Origin: Marmoricola sp.
GTDB taxonomy: Bacteria; Actinomycetota; Actinomycetes; Propionibacteriales; Nocardioidaceae
Length of the DNA stretch: 64,000 nucleotides
Assembly (NCBI GenBank): GCA_025965315.1
Contig: JAOPXD010000029.1
Location: 19,034-83,033 of the forward strand
Direction: 5' to 3'
Shown here: positions 1-9,100 of the stretch, one piece after another
Position numbering within the stretch: position 1 is the first letter of the stretch
How the letters are laid out: the number at the start of each line of letters is the position of its first letter
Notes under the pieces: generated by a model
Databases searched by the model: none
The model's input: only the letters and a program-made list of their open reading frames with translations
Told to the model about the DNA's origin: nothing
Program-made: the position numbers and the translations under genes

Positions 1-645
1 GAGATGATTGCTCTCGCAGCCGAGCACCAGTCATTTACGTTGCTCAGTGTCAACGACTTCGGCGAGTCGTTTGCGACTCACTCGTCAGCTGACCCGAGCG
101 TCCTGTTGGAAGTCCTGTCCCGGCCACCTGTCGATACCGTTCTTTTCGCCGAGGACGAGGCCGCGGTTGCTTTGGCCTCAGCGCTCATCGAGCACGTCGA
201 CCCGATGCTGAGGAGACGCATGTCTATCGTCTGGGGCGGTGGCAGCGGATACATGCAGACGTTGCAACAGAAGCTGCCCCGCACTCCGGGAGCGCGGATT
301 CGATTCGGCTATCTGTACGACGGGGACCAGCGTGACAACATCGCAAAGTCGCCAGCTGACAAGTGGCCAGCGCTCTTTCTTCCGACTCACAACGACCCAG
401 ACATCTTGTTGCGGGAGCTGGGCGACGACCCGGAACGTTTGGGGGAGCGACTCGGCGTCACGGCGGACCGGGTACGGCGAGTTCTGGACAGGCTCGAGGG
501 CAAGGACAAGCACGACTGGTTCAATGAATTTTGTGCGGAGTTCGGCCGACCACAGGTCTTGGCAGTGATGACGTCGGAATGGGCGAAGAGAAACACTGAA
601 CATGCAACGTCATTCGTCGATGACTTGGTCAAAGCCATTCGATAG
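1..645 (+). CDS. C-terminal part of an AAA/OLD-like ATPase with TOPRIM-like region (5' truncated by window edge)
   Basis: Frame open from base 1; 'VDTVLFAEDEAAVALASALI...' TOPRIM-like strand followed by 'GYLYDGDQR' and a C-terminal helical region, typical of OLD-type nuclease tails. Confidence 0.5.
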   Translation, partial: EMIALAAEHQSFTLLSVNDFGESFATHSSADPSVLLEVLSRPPVDTVLFAEDEAAVALASALIEHVDPMLRRRMSIVWGGGSGYMQTLQQKLPRTPGARIRFGYLYDGDQRDNIAKSPADKWPALFLPTHNDPDILLRELGDDPERLGERLGVTADRVRRVLDRLEGKDKHDWFNEFCAEFGRPQVLAVMTSEWAKRNTEHATSFVDDLVKAIR

Positions 646-707
646 ACGTTCAAGATTTATTGGGTTGCGAGCGACATCCTGCGCTGTTCGAAGTTCGCTC
701 AGGCTCA

Positions 708-911
708 ATGACTGGAAAGCCCGACGAAGTTCCGTCCAAGCGCTTGCTTGCTTGGATACCGCCCTATGAGCTCTGGGACGTCAAGCGGCGACACCGGCTC
801 ATCGCGATGCGGTTCATGGCAGTGCCTTTCGTTAGAGAAGTCAAAAACTACGCCCGACCCCCGACAAGTGAGATGCGCCGCGTCGGGTGGTCATGCGAGC
901 GGGTGAGCTGA
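708..911 (+). CDS. small hypothetical protein (67 aa), overlaps the start of the next ORF
   Basis: ORF track 660..911; ATG at 708; stop TGA 909-911 overlaps ATG at 911. Confidence 0.35.
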   Translation: MTGKPDEVPSKRLLAWIPPYELWDVKRRHRLIAMRFMAVPFVREVKNYARPPTSEMRRVGWSCERVS

Positions 912-1168
912 TGGACAACTCGCCCGCTGACGGAGTACTACTTGAACCCAGGAAGTTGGCGGACCAGAAGGAGGCCAACGTGTTGCTCAGGACACTTGCG
1001 ACCATTCGTGAATCCAGCGGAGCACAACCCACCGTGCGATACGACGAGACCCAGAAGATGAGTTACGTTCAGGAAGGTGGCGCGTGGGTCCCAAGCTTTG
1101 AGTCACATGCGTTCAGTGGGACAAAAAAGGCGGACCTTGAGACGGGCGAGGACCAAAAGGGTCAATGA
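911..1168 (+). CDS. putative ATP-grasp-modified RiPP (graspetide) precursor-like peptide, 85 aa
   Basis: ATG at 911; 'VRYDETQKMSYVQEGGAWVPSFESHAFSGTKKADLETGEDQKGQ' resembles the YD-x3-Q ... G-x-P ... T/D/E-rich tail layout of TgmA-like peptides; ATGA overlap with the ATP-grasp gene. Confidence 0.5.
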   Translation: MDNSPADGVLLEPRKLADQKEANVLLRTLATIRESSGAQPTVRYDETQKMSYVQEGGAWVPSFESHAFSGTKKADLETGEDQKGQ

Positions 1169-2070
1169 CCCAAGCCGAGTCCGGCACAGTTCTGGTTGTC
1201 ACAAACGAGCGTGACTTCGCAGCCGACACAGTCATTGCCTCGGTTCTGGCCCGAGGTTGGAACGTCGAGCGGTGGAACACCGAAACGCATGCAGCCGTCA
1301 GCTGGAGACCGCAGGCCGTGCACGCCACAGACGACTACTCAGCGGTGTGGCTACGACAGTTTCTTGCCGACCCGCTGCCGACTACATCGGTCCGGGAGGT
1401 CGATGACTTCCTAGTGTCGCGTGAACAGTGGCGGACGTGGTTGACCGACCTCGCAGAGGGTCATGCCCGATGGATGAATCCGCTATGGGCTTCCCGTCGA
1501 GCTGAGAACAAGCTCGTACAGCTACGCACCGCCGGTGACGTCGGACTCGCAGTCCCGCCAACACTCGTGACGACCTCGCGTGTTGAGGCCGCCGAGCACC
1601 AGCGGCGCGTGGGTGACTGCGTCGTGAAGGCCCTCGCCAGTGCCTACTTCCCCTTCTCGGACTCAGCATTCATGTTCACTAGGGACCTCGACGCGGCCCT
1701 TAGTCTGGCCGCGGATGAGTGGTCGGACCCAGTCATCGTGCAACGCAAGGTCATGCCTCGTGTCGACGTACGAGTCTTTGTCGTCGGCGGCTTCGTGACT
1801 GGGGCGCGCACGGTGGTTTCGGGCACCGATTGGCGAACTAGCGCCGGTGAAGCGACCTGGGAGCGGCTCCTTGTCCCTGACGACCTTGCGTCCGCTTGCA
1901 AGTCATTGCTCCAACAGCTCGGGCTGGCATACGGCGCGATTGACTTTGCATACGACGGAAGGACGATGTGGTTCCTGGAGTGCAACCAGGCCGGCGAGTT
2001 CGGGTTCGTGGACCGACCGTTAAAACTTGGTGTATCCAACGCGATTGCTGGCTGGCTATGCGCCCGTTGA
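1165..2070 (+). CDS. MvdD/TgmB-like ATP-grasp peptide ligase
   Basis: Pre-ATP-grasp 'AVWLRQFLADP', 'WMNPLWASRRAENKLVQLRTAGDVGLAVPPTLVTT', C-terminal 'DVRVFVVGG', 'GAIDFAYDGRTMWFLECNQAGEFGFVD' as in graspetide synthetases. Confidence 0.82.
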   Translation: MTQAESGTVLVVTNERDFAADTVIASVLARGWNVERWNTETHAAVSWRPQAVHATDDYSAVWLRQFLADPLPTTSVREVDDFLVSREQWRTWLTDLAEGHARWMNPLWASRRAENKLVQLRTAGDVGLAVPPTLVTTSRVEAAEHQRRVGDCVVKALASAYFPFSDSAFMFTRDLDAALSLAADEWSDPVIVQRKVMPRVDVRVFVVGGFVTGARTVVSGTDWRTSAGEATWERLLVPDDLASACKSLLQQLGLAYGAIDFAYDGRTMWFLECNQAGEFGFVDRPLKLGVSNAIAGWLCAR

Positions 2071-2702
2071 CCGCACTCACGCGATTCGGAGCATCGGTCT
2101 GGGGACGGGTGGTCGCAGTCACAAGTTGGACGGTCCACCGTCTGCGTTCGTTGTGGGGCTGGGTCGAGAGCATCGGAACCAAAGCACTCATCCTGCTTCC
2201 CCAGACGCCAATCGCACTGCTCAAAAACCGCACGGTCCGTCGCAACAACGGCGGGAGAAGTGACTCAGCAATAGCAGCGGCCGCAGTCGCTGAGTCGGTG
2301 GATATTGATGCGGCGACGGCGTTGTGGCAGTCCGAAACGGACCGCCTCACCGGGCTGGCAACCAAGGGCGCAGCAGTCTTGGCTGCAGATGCCTTGGTGC
2401 TGACCGGCGTTGTTCAGTTGTCTTCGGATAAGGGCGTGGTGCGAATCATCTTCGTTCTTGCCATCGCCTATCTCCTGTTCGCGATTGTGGCAGCTTGCTT
2501 GGCGCAGCGTCCGATGCCACGTCACGGCGTCACATCGCAGGATGTGCTCGATGGGATAGGCGCGCGAGAGATGGTCATCGCAGTCGAGAAGAACGTGCCC
2601 CTGACCGGCATTATGAACAACCTGGTGAGCGCGAGCTTGAGCGACACACTCGTCTCGCTTTTACTCCTGTTAGCAGCAGTGGTCGTCAAGGTGACGTGTT
2701 GA
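2058..2702 (+). CDS. multi-TM membrane protein (SLATT/2TM-like), 214 aa
   Basis: ATG at 2058 overlaps the ATP-grasp stop by 13 nt; cytosolic 'ALWQSETDRLTGLATKGAAVLAADALVLTGVVQL' then hydrophobic segments and a C-terminal TM. Confidence 0.65.
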   Translation: MRPLTALTRFGASVWGRVVAVTSWTVHRLRSLWGWVESIGTKALILLPQTPIALLKNRTVRRNNGGRSDSAIAAAAVAESVDIDAATALWQSETDRLTGLATKGAAVLAADALVLTGVVQLSSDKGVVRIIFVLAIAYLLFAIVAACLAQRPMPRHGVTSQDVLDGIGAREMVIAVEKNVPLTGIMNNLVSASLSDTLVSLLLLLAAVVVKVTC

Positions 2703-2787
2703 GTCAGACATCGCGTTACTTGGCCCGAGCGCGGTTCAGGCTCCTGACTCTCACTTGAACTAGGAAGCCTACGGAGTCTTACTGACA

Positions 2788-3461
2788 ATGACGCCTGCGC
2801 TGTGGAAGCGAAATCCGAATGACGTAGCCACAGGGTTTGCGGGCCGGCATCCCGCTGATGTGTTGCCTGGCCTCTTTGTATGGGCAGTGTGGACGGCCGG
2901 AGGCTCTGACTTTCTGATACAGGTCGATGACAGGTATGGGGGCGCGGTGGTGCCGGGGTCCCACCATCCTGACCTCGTCGACATCAGCCACGTTCGCTGG
3001 GCGACGGGCAACGCCATCACTGCGGTCGACCTCTGCGCTGCAACACTTGGTCGTCCGTTCTGCGGGAACATAGGTGGGCGTCGAGTTCAGCTTGCGGCAC
3101 TTCGACCCTCAGCCGGGCATTCGGTACCTCAACTCTGTGCAGCATCGTCGCAGCCTTCTCCCACACGACTTCCTCATCTGGGTCGACGACACCCTTGCCG
3201 ACCAGCGCTACCAAGTCCTCCGCAATGCACGAAACCCCTTCACGCACTCATGGCTGACACGCCACCTTCGAGCCCACATTGGTAACCCCGACCCGGCCAT
3301 GCGGGACGAGGGTCGTTTACCGGCCGCGGCACGACTGCGCCGATGAACTCTCGCGATATAGTCGTGGCCTCTGCTGGGCTCGCGATTGACCGCGTCCAAC
3401 CCCTCATCGACGCAATCGAGTCACTGAGACTGTTCGCCTGGCCTGGAAGACTGGCGTGACC
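2788..3461 (+). pseudogene. frameshifted hypothetical gene (coding signal moves between three frames)
   Basis: Frame 1 'ALWKRNPNDVATGF...DISHVRWATGNAITAVDLCAATLGR', frame 2 'VEFSLRHFDPQPGIRYLNSVQHRRSLLPHDFLIWVDDTLADQRYQVLRNARNPFTHSWLTRHL', then frame 3 'MNSRDIVVASAGLAIDRVQPLIDAIESL' appear consecutive. Confidence 0.5.
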
Positions 3462-3569
3462 TCAGCTCGCGATAGAAGTCCACGTGCGAGCCGTCTTGCC
3501 CGTGAACTCGTCGGTGCTATGGGCAGGCCTTCCCCAGGTCGAGGCTGGTGTGATGGGCGCATGAGCCTC

Positions 3570-5978
3570 TCAAGTTTGTGTTGAGTCGTCAGAGGCAAGA
3601 GTCTCAGCCGGGCGGGCATAGATGAACTCGTCGAGCCCGACGATGACGTTGTACCAATACGCGCGGCCAGCGTTTGGGTACGCGTAAAGGAGGGCCGTCA
3701 GTTCTTCAATGGTCTGACGGGTCTTCAAGCTGTCGAGGGCGGCAATCCGTAGTGCCGTGTCATCGTCATACAAGGCCTCGTGTAGCTCTTCGGTGGTCCG
3801 CTCTGGCTGGCCCGCCCACCACTTCTTCGCCGAACTCGCCATGGAGTCAAGCTCGCTCGCCATCAACGCGTCAGCGACGGCGGGACCAAGCGGTCCGTCG
3901 AGGCTATTGATTGCATACATGAATCCCAAGTCATCGCCGGCGGCGCGCAGAGTCTGCGCAATTCGCGGTAGATGTTGGGAAGACGACCCCAGCCGGTCAA
4001 GCATCGTCCACAACTCTTGGCTCAGGAATGGCTGCCGCTCGATGAAGCTCAGCACTCGCTCGACGTCCGCTCCAGTCAACGCGGCCGACCGCGTCAGGAG
4101 GTCCGCAGCGATGCGACACCGCTCGTTGGCAAGAAAGTCTGCGACCTTCTCATTGCCGTCGAGCTGTTCCAACCAAGCTGCTCTCGAAGCTGCGGCCTCC
4201 GTATCGAGCACATCTCGTGCCTCGTCGAGCATCGCCGCAGGAACGCGGTACGTCAGCGCCTCCCACGCCAGGTTCGAAAGCGCGCTCACCCGGTCGTAGC
4301 CGCGAAGGGTGTCTTCATCGGTAAGCAGAGCCGTCAACTCGGCCTTGTGCCATGACTTCGCTTTGAGCTCTTTATTCTCGTTCAGGATTGCCAGGTATCC
4401 GGCGGCACGCTGCCGGTCTGACCGGGCATCTGTCATGAGCGCTGTGGTGACCTCGGCATTGCCATCAGCGAAAAGGACTCGGACAGTTGCGTCACTCAAA
4501 GTGCCGGCCTCAAGGCCATGACGTACTGCAGCGAGCCGCGCTGCCTTGTTCGACTTCTGGGCAGCGAGCCCGTTGAGGCCGGCTGGGCTGAGATTCGACA
4601 ACCTGGCTTCCAAAACCGCGTTCAGCTGGCTGGCGTGAGTCCCGCTTTCCACCAGACGTGCCAACTGGTCCGGTGCGCCATCGAGTGCATCTCGAACGCT
4701 TTCAAGGATGTCTCGGGTCGCCTCGTTCAGGTCCTCCCCATGGTCCTCGACACGAACTTCGAGGATTGCTCGGATGAGGCGAGTCACCTCGTCGCTGTCG
4801 GGCCCGACGCCAGCGGCGCTTGCGAAAGGTTCTAAGAAGTAGTCGAGAGCGTCGCCTCGGCCTGGTTCGGCATTAAGAACCTCTACCCAAATTACCGGCG
4901 GCAGCGGCCGTTCACCCATGGGCTCGGCGTCGTCGAACTTCCGCCATAATTCTGAAGGATGGATTCCGAGCCGCAGCATCGTTCGAGTCGCCCCGCGCGC
5001 GACTGATGTGTCGGACGAACGGGCGGCATCCATGAGCAACGTCTCGAGGGATTCGCGAATGGGCCCAATCACTGCCCAGCCTGGAATTGTGCGCTGGTGG
5101 AGACTCAAACTACTTCCAACGTCGAACAGAAGCGTGTTCAGCCAGCAGCCGTACTCGGCCTGAACCAAGTCAAGGTCTCCGCGACGTTTGTAGAGGCGGT
5201 TGGCGAGGTGGGCCTGAAGGAAATCGCCATCTTGATTGGCGGCTAACCCAACCAGCGTGAATCGGTCCCAGTCGATTGGCTTCTGAGGCATGTTGCCACG
5301 GACGACGGCCAGGATGTCTTCAAGAACCGTTGCCAGTTGGGTCGACCCTTCCTCAGCGGAAGCGCCGCCATCTGCCACGGCAGTGGGCGTTGGTGCTTGT
5401 GCCGGTTCTGATGGCCCTGCATCAGTGGTGCCCTTGGGTCCACTGTCGCGCTGACCCGAGCTCCGCGCCAACAGCTCACGTACGACAACCATTTGCACTT
5501 TGCGGGCGAGGCTGTCCGTGCTCTCAAACTGGCGAAACATGGCCGACTGCTGGTCCATGATTTTCTGGCGAAACTCCATAACCTGCAGAAGACCTGGCGC
5601 TCCCTCATCGACTACCGCTTTCGGGACGTCGGCGAAAAACAGGCAAATCTTTGGATTTGTGCCGTCATTGGTCCGACGCGCGACCGCGCTCTCGAACTCT
5701 TCTTCGAACCCCGAGGTGAACCCTCCTGTCGGCGTGCCCCAGCGCCGGCTTAGGACCCCGATGAACATGTCGCAGCGCTCGACCATCGGGTTGATGTGCT
5801 CTTGTGGCCGTCCAAAGTCTGGAGGGGTCGTCTCCCACCCGGTAGAGCGAACTCGGATGCCCTTCGACCCAAAGGTGTCGTTGAGTTCTGACTCAAGCGC
5901 GAAGATGGCCTTTCGCTCTGCTAAGACGTCACTCGGTGAAGCTATGAAGACTTCGAGTTCGACGACGTCGCTGGCCAA
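3570..5978 (-). CDS. DUF4062 (TIR-like) N-terminal domain with C-terminal alpha-solenoid/HEAT-like region
   Basis: 'ELEVFIASPSDVLAERKAIFALESELND...VRSTGWETTPPDFGRPQEHINPMVERCDMFIGVLSRRWGTPT' is DUF4062; TTG start with upstream GAGGGG SD; remainder helical repeats. Confidence 0.8.
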   Translation of the reverse strand: MASDVVELEVFIASPSDVLAERKAIFALESELNDTFGSKGIRVRSTGWETTPPDFGRPQEHINPMVERCDMFIGVLSRRWGTPTGGFTSGFEEEFESAVARRTNDGTNPKICLFFADVPKAVVDEGAPGLLQVMEFRQKIMDQQSAMFRQFESTDSLARKVQMVVVRELLARSSGQRDSGPKGTTDAGPSEPAQAPTPTAVADGGASAEEGSTQLATVLEDILAVVRGNMPQKPIDWDRFTLVGLAANQDGDFLQAHLANRLYKRRGDLDLVQAEYGCWLNTLLFDVGSSLSLHQRTIPGWAVIGPIRESLETLLMDAARSSDTSVARGATRTMLRLGIHPSELWRKFDDAEPMGERPLPPVIWVEVLNAEPGRGDALDYFLEPFASAAGVGPDSDEVTRLIRAILEVRVEDHGEDLNEATRDILESVRDALDGAPDQLARLVESGTHASQLNAVLEARLSNLSPAGLNGLAAQKSNKAARLAAVRHGLEAGTLSDATVRVLFADGNAEVTTALMTDARSDRQRAAGYLAILNENKELKAKSWHKAELTALLTDEDTLRGYDRVSALSNLAWEALTYRVPAAMLDEARDVLDTEAAASRAAWLEQLDGNEKVADFLANERCRIAADLLTRSAALTGADVERVLSFIERQPFLSQELWTMLDRLGSSSQHLPRIAQTLRAAGDDLGFMYAINSLDGPLGPAVADALMASELDSMASSAKKWWAGQPERTTEELHEALYDDDTALRIAALDSLKTRQTIEELTALLYAYPNAGRAYWYNVIVGLDEFIYARPAETLASDDSTQT

Positions 5979-6089
5979 GTTCGATACCCCTCTGGGTCGG
6001 CGCCCCGCGGCCCCAGTGAGTGAGCGGTGGCTTTCTCGAAGTGAGGCTAGCGAAGCTGGGCGCTCAGTGACATACCGGGCGTAACTGCT

Positions 6090-6109
6090 GGTCTAGTTCT
6101 AGTTAGACC
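6090..6109. promoter_or_regulatory. perfect inverted repeat GGTCTA-N8-TAGACC upstream of the RHS gene
   Basis: read directly: ggtctagttctagttagacc. Confidence 0.4.
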
Positions 6110-6192
6110 TTTCGGACAGCCTGTGAAAAACCTGATATTCCTTACCCCGCGCTCAGGCCACTCGGGTCCGGTGCAGGGGAGGGAAACCCGCT

Positions 6193-9100
6193 ATGCGGCG
6201 TTCGCACGCGTTGATGCTGCCCGTTCTGTCGGTGCTGCTCGTCCTTGGGACCGGGGTCGTGATTCCGGCAAGTCTGCCAGCTGCTACGGCGAGCTCCGCC
6301 AAGCCCGCGGTGTCGTCGCGACCCGACGGTGTGTCAGCAATGGAGACGGCGCAGCTGCAAGGTTCGCGCGTCGAGGACGAGTCCCAGCGGACACCTACCA
6401 CTGCCACATATGCGAATCCGGACGGTTCGTGGACGACCATGGCGTACTCAGGAGTGGTTCGCGCCAAGGGTGACGACGACTCGTGGGTGCCAATCGACGC
6501 GTCGGTAACGAAGGACAAGGGTTCGTACGAGCCAAGTGCGACTCCCTTCGACGTCAAGTTCTCGGACGGCGGCGATAAGACAGTCGGCACGGTGAACACG
6601 ACCTCCGACACGTCGGTTGAAGTCGGCTGGCCGACGAAGTTGCCTACACCGGTCGCGAGCGGCGACACCCTCACCTACCCGAATGCCGCCGCGGACTCTA
6701 GCGACCTCGTCGTCACATCCAAGGCCGACGGCTTCGACTACTCGATGGTCCTCGGCAAGGCGCCGGCCGCCGATGACACGCAGGTGGAGTACCGCATCCC
6801 GCTGACCTTCAACGGTGCCGACGTAGCGACGAACGACGACGGGTCGATTGTGCTCAAGGACGGCCGTAACCGGGTCGCGACGTTGACTGCGCCGGTAATG
6901 TGGGACGGGACGGCTGCCAACGCAAACGGAGCCGGTGATACGAAGCCCGTCGACGCAACCGTCGAGGGAACTGGCGATGACCGCACGCTCGTCCTGAAGC
7001 CCAACATGGACTACCTGCGCGACCCGAACACCACCTACCCCGTGACGGTCGACCCGAGCATCGTTATCAACACCGCTGGTGACACGTGGATTCAGTCGTC
7101 GGGGGATACCTCGAGTCAGTACACGTCGCCCGAACTGCACATCGGCTCGAACGACGGCGGGACCACGGTTGCGCGCTCGTTCATCTACTTCGACCTGACC
7201 GGTGTCAGCGCACCGACCGGCACGGTCTTCTCCAGCGCTCAGATGAAGCTGTCGAACTTCGAAACCGGAGCCTGCGCCGGCGCCTCGGTAACTGCTTCGC
7301 GCATTACCAGTGGTTGGACGGTCCCCAGCATCACCTGGGCGACACAGCCGACCGTAATTGCGACTCATGCGGCGTCCAGCACTGACAGTTTCGGCACGAC
7401 GGGTTGTAGTTCTGAAGGAACGATGGCCTTCGACATGACCGGCATGGTCAACGACTGGGGCGGTGGCGCATGGAACGTCGGTGTCCAGGTGAAGGCCGAC
7501 AACGAGACGGCTGCCTCGGGCTACCGCAAGGTCCGCTCGCTTGAGAACGGCGACCTTTCGAAGGTTCCGCAGCTGGTCCTGAACTACAACTCAACGCCTA
7601 GCGTTCCAGCGGCGACGGTTCAGGTTGCGCCGGGCATCACGAATGGCAGCACGGTGTACTCGAACGCGCACCAGCCGGCATTCACGACGTCAGTCAGCGA
7701 CCCAGACGGCGGCAGCGTGACGGCCCAATTCCAGCTCCTGCAGGGCGCAACGGTGGTCGACGACTGGACCAGCGCTTCGGTGCCCTCCGGCAGTGGTGTG
7801 ACGCACACTCCCAGCGCTTCCGTGGCAGATGGCACTTACACGGCCAAGTGGCGCGTCAGTGACGGCACCCTGACGTCGGCTTGGTCGTCCGGACAAGCAG
7901 TCGTCATCGACACTGTCGCGCCAACCGCGCCGTCCATCGACTGCAACGGCGGAACCGGTTACGCCAATAACAGCTGGTCCGGCAGCGGCCCAGCATCAGC
8001 GACGTGCGTGGTGACTACCTCCAGTGACACCGTCTCAATCTCGGCCACCAAGAACGGGGTCGACGCTGGCTTCCCGGCGTTGTCGGGCAATAGCACTTCG
8101 AAGAACTTCAACATCGCTACCAGCGACTACTTCGACATGAGAATGACCGCGTACGACGCGGCCGGCAACAGCAGCTCGACCGTCAAGTACCAGTTCGGGG
8201 TAGCAGGCGGGCTCCTGAACTCGCCGGCGGTCGGTGCGACATCGACGGGGACCTTCCCTTTGAACGCAACGGAACAGTCCGGGGCAACCAACGCAGTTGC
8301 ACAGTGGCGCTTGGCCGGCTCCACAGGGGCCTTCACGACCGCCACGAAGGTCACCAAGGATGGGTCAACCTGGACGGGCTTGCCGACCGATGCAGGAGTT
8401 CTGGGTCAAACTGGCGACCTCGTTTGGGACGCTGCCGCGGAGCCCGGCATTACCGCGCCGTCTAATCTTGAGGTGCGGATTTGCTACAACTACGCGGGGC
8501 CGACGCAGCGCTGCACACCAGCCCGTCAGGTTGGCCTCATCCAGCATGCTTTCGGGGCGAGTTATCCCACCGCAGATGTCGGGCCGGCTTCTGTTGCACT
8601 CATGACCGGCGAGTTTGACATTGACTCAACCGACGTCAACGTACCCGGGTACGCCGATACGTTGAGCATTTCTCGGACCGCTGAGTCCTTCAGCGGGACC
8701 GCTGCATCGCCCGCGCAAGCAGTCTTTGGTCCTGGTTGGATTGCAAACTTTGACGGGCCGAGCATCGGTGCCGCAGCGTCCCAGGTCATCGATAGGTCCG
8801 CGACCAACGGCAGCATCATTTTGGTCGGCCCCGACGGGCAGTCCACGGTCTACAAGACTTCGGGCACGCCAAGCGCTCAAAAGGTCGGGGTCTATGCCGC
8901 GCAAGGTATCGGCGCCAGCTACGACGAGCATCTCGAAATCGTCTCGGGGAGTCCGCTCACCTTGGTCCTAACAGAAGAAGATGGCACTCAGACGACGTGG
9001 AACTACGCGGGGTCGGGAGTATGGAACGTCAAGAACGTGGCTGACTCGTCGGCAGGCGCAGTCCCGGCAATCCGCTACGCGTACACCGGCTCATACCTGA

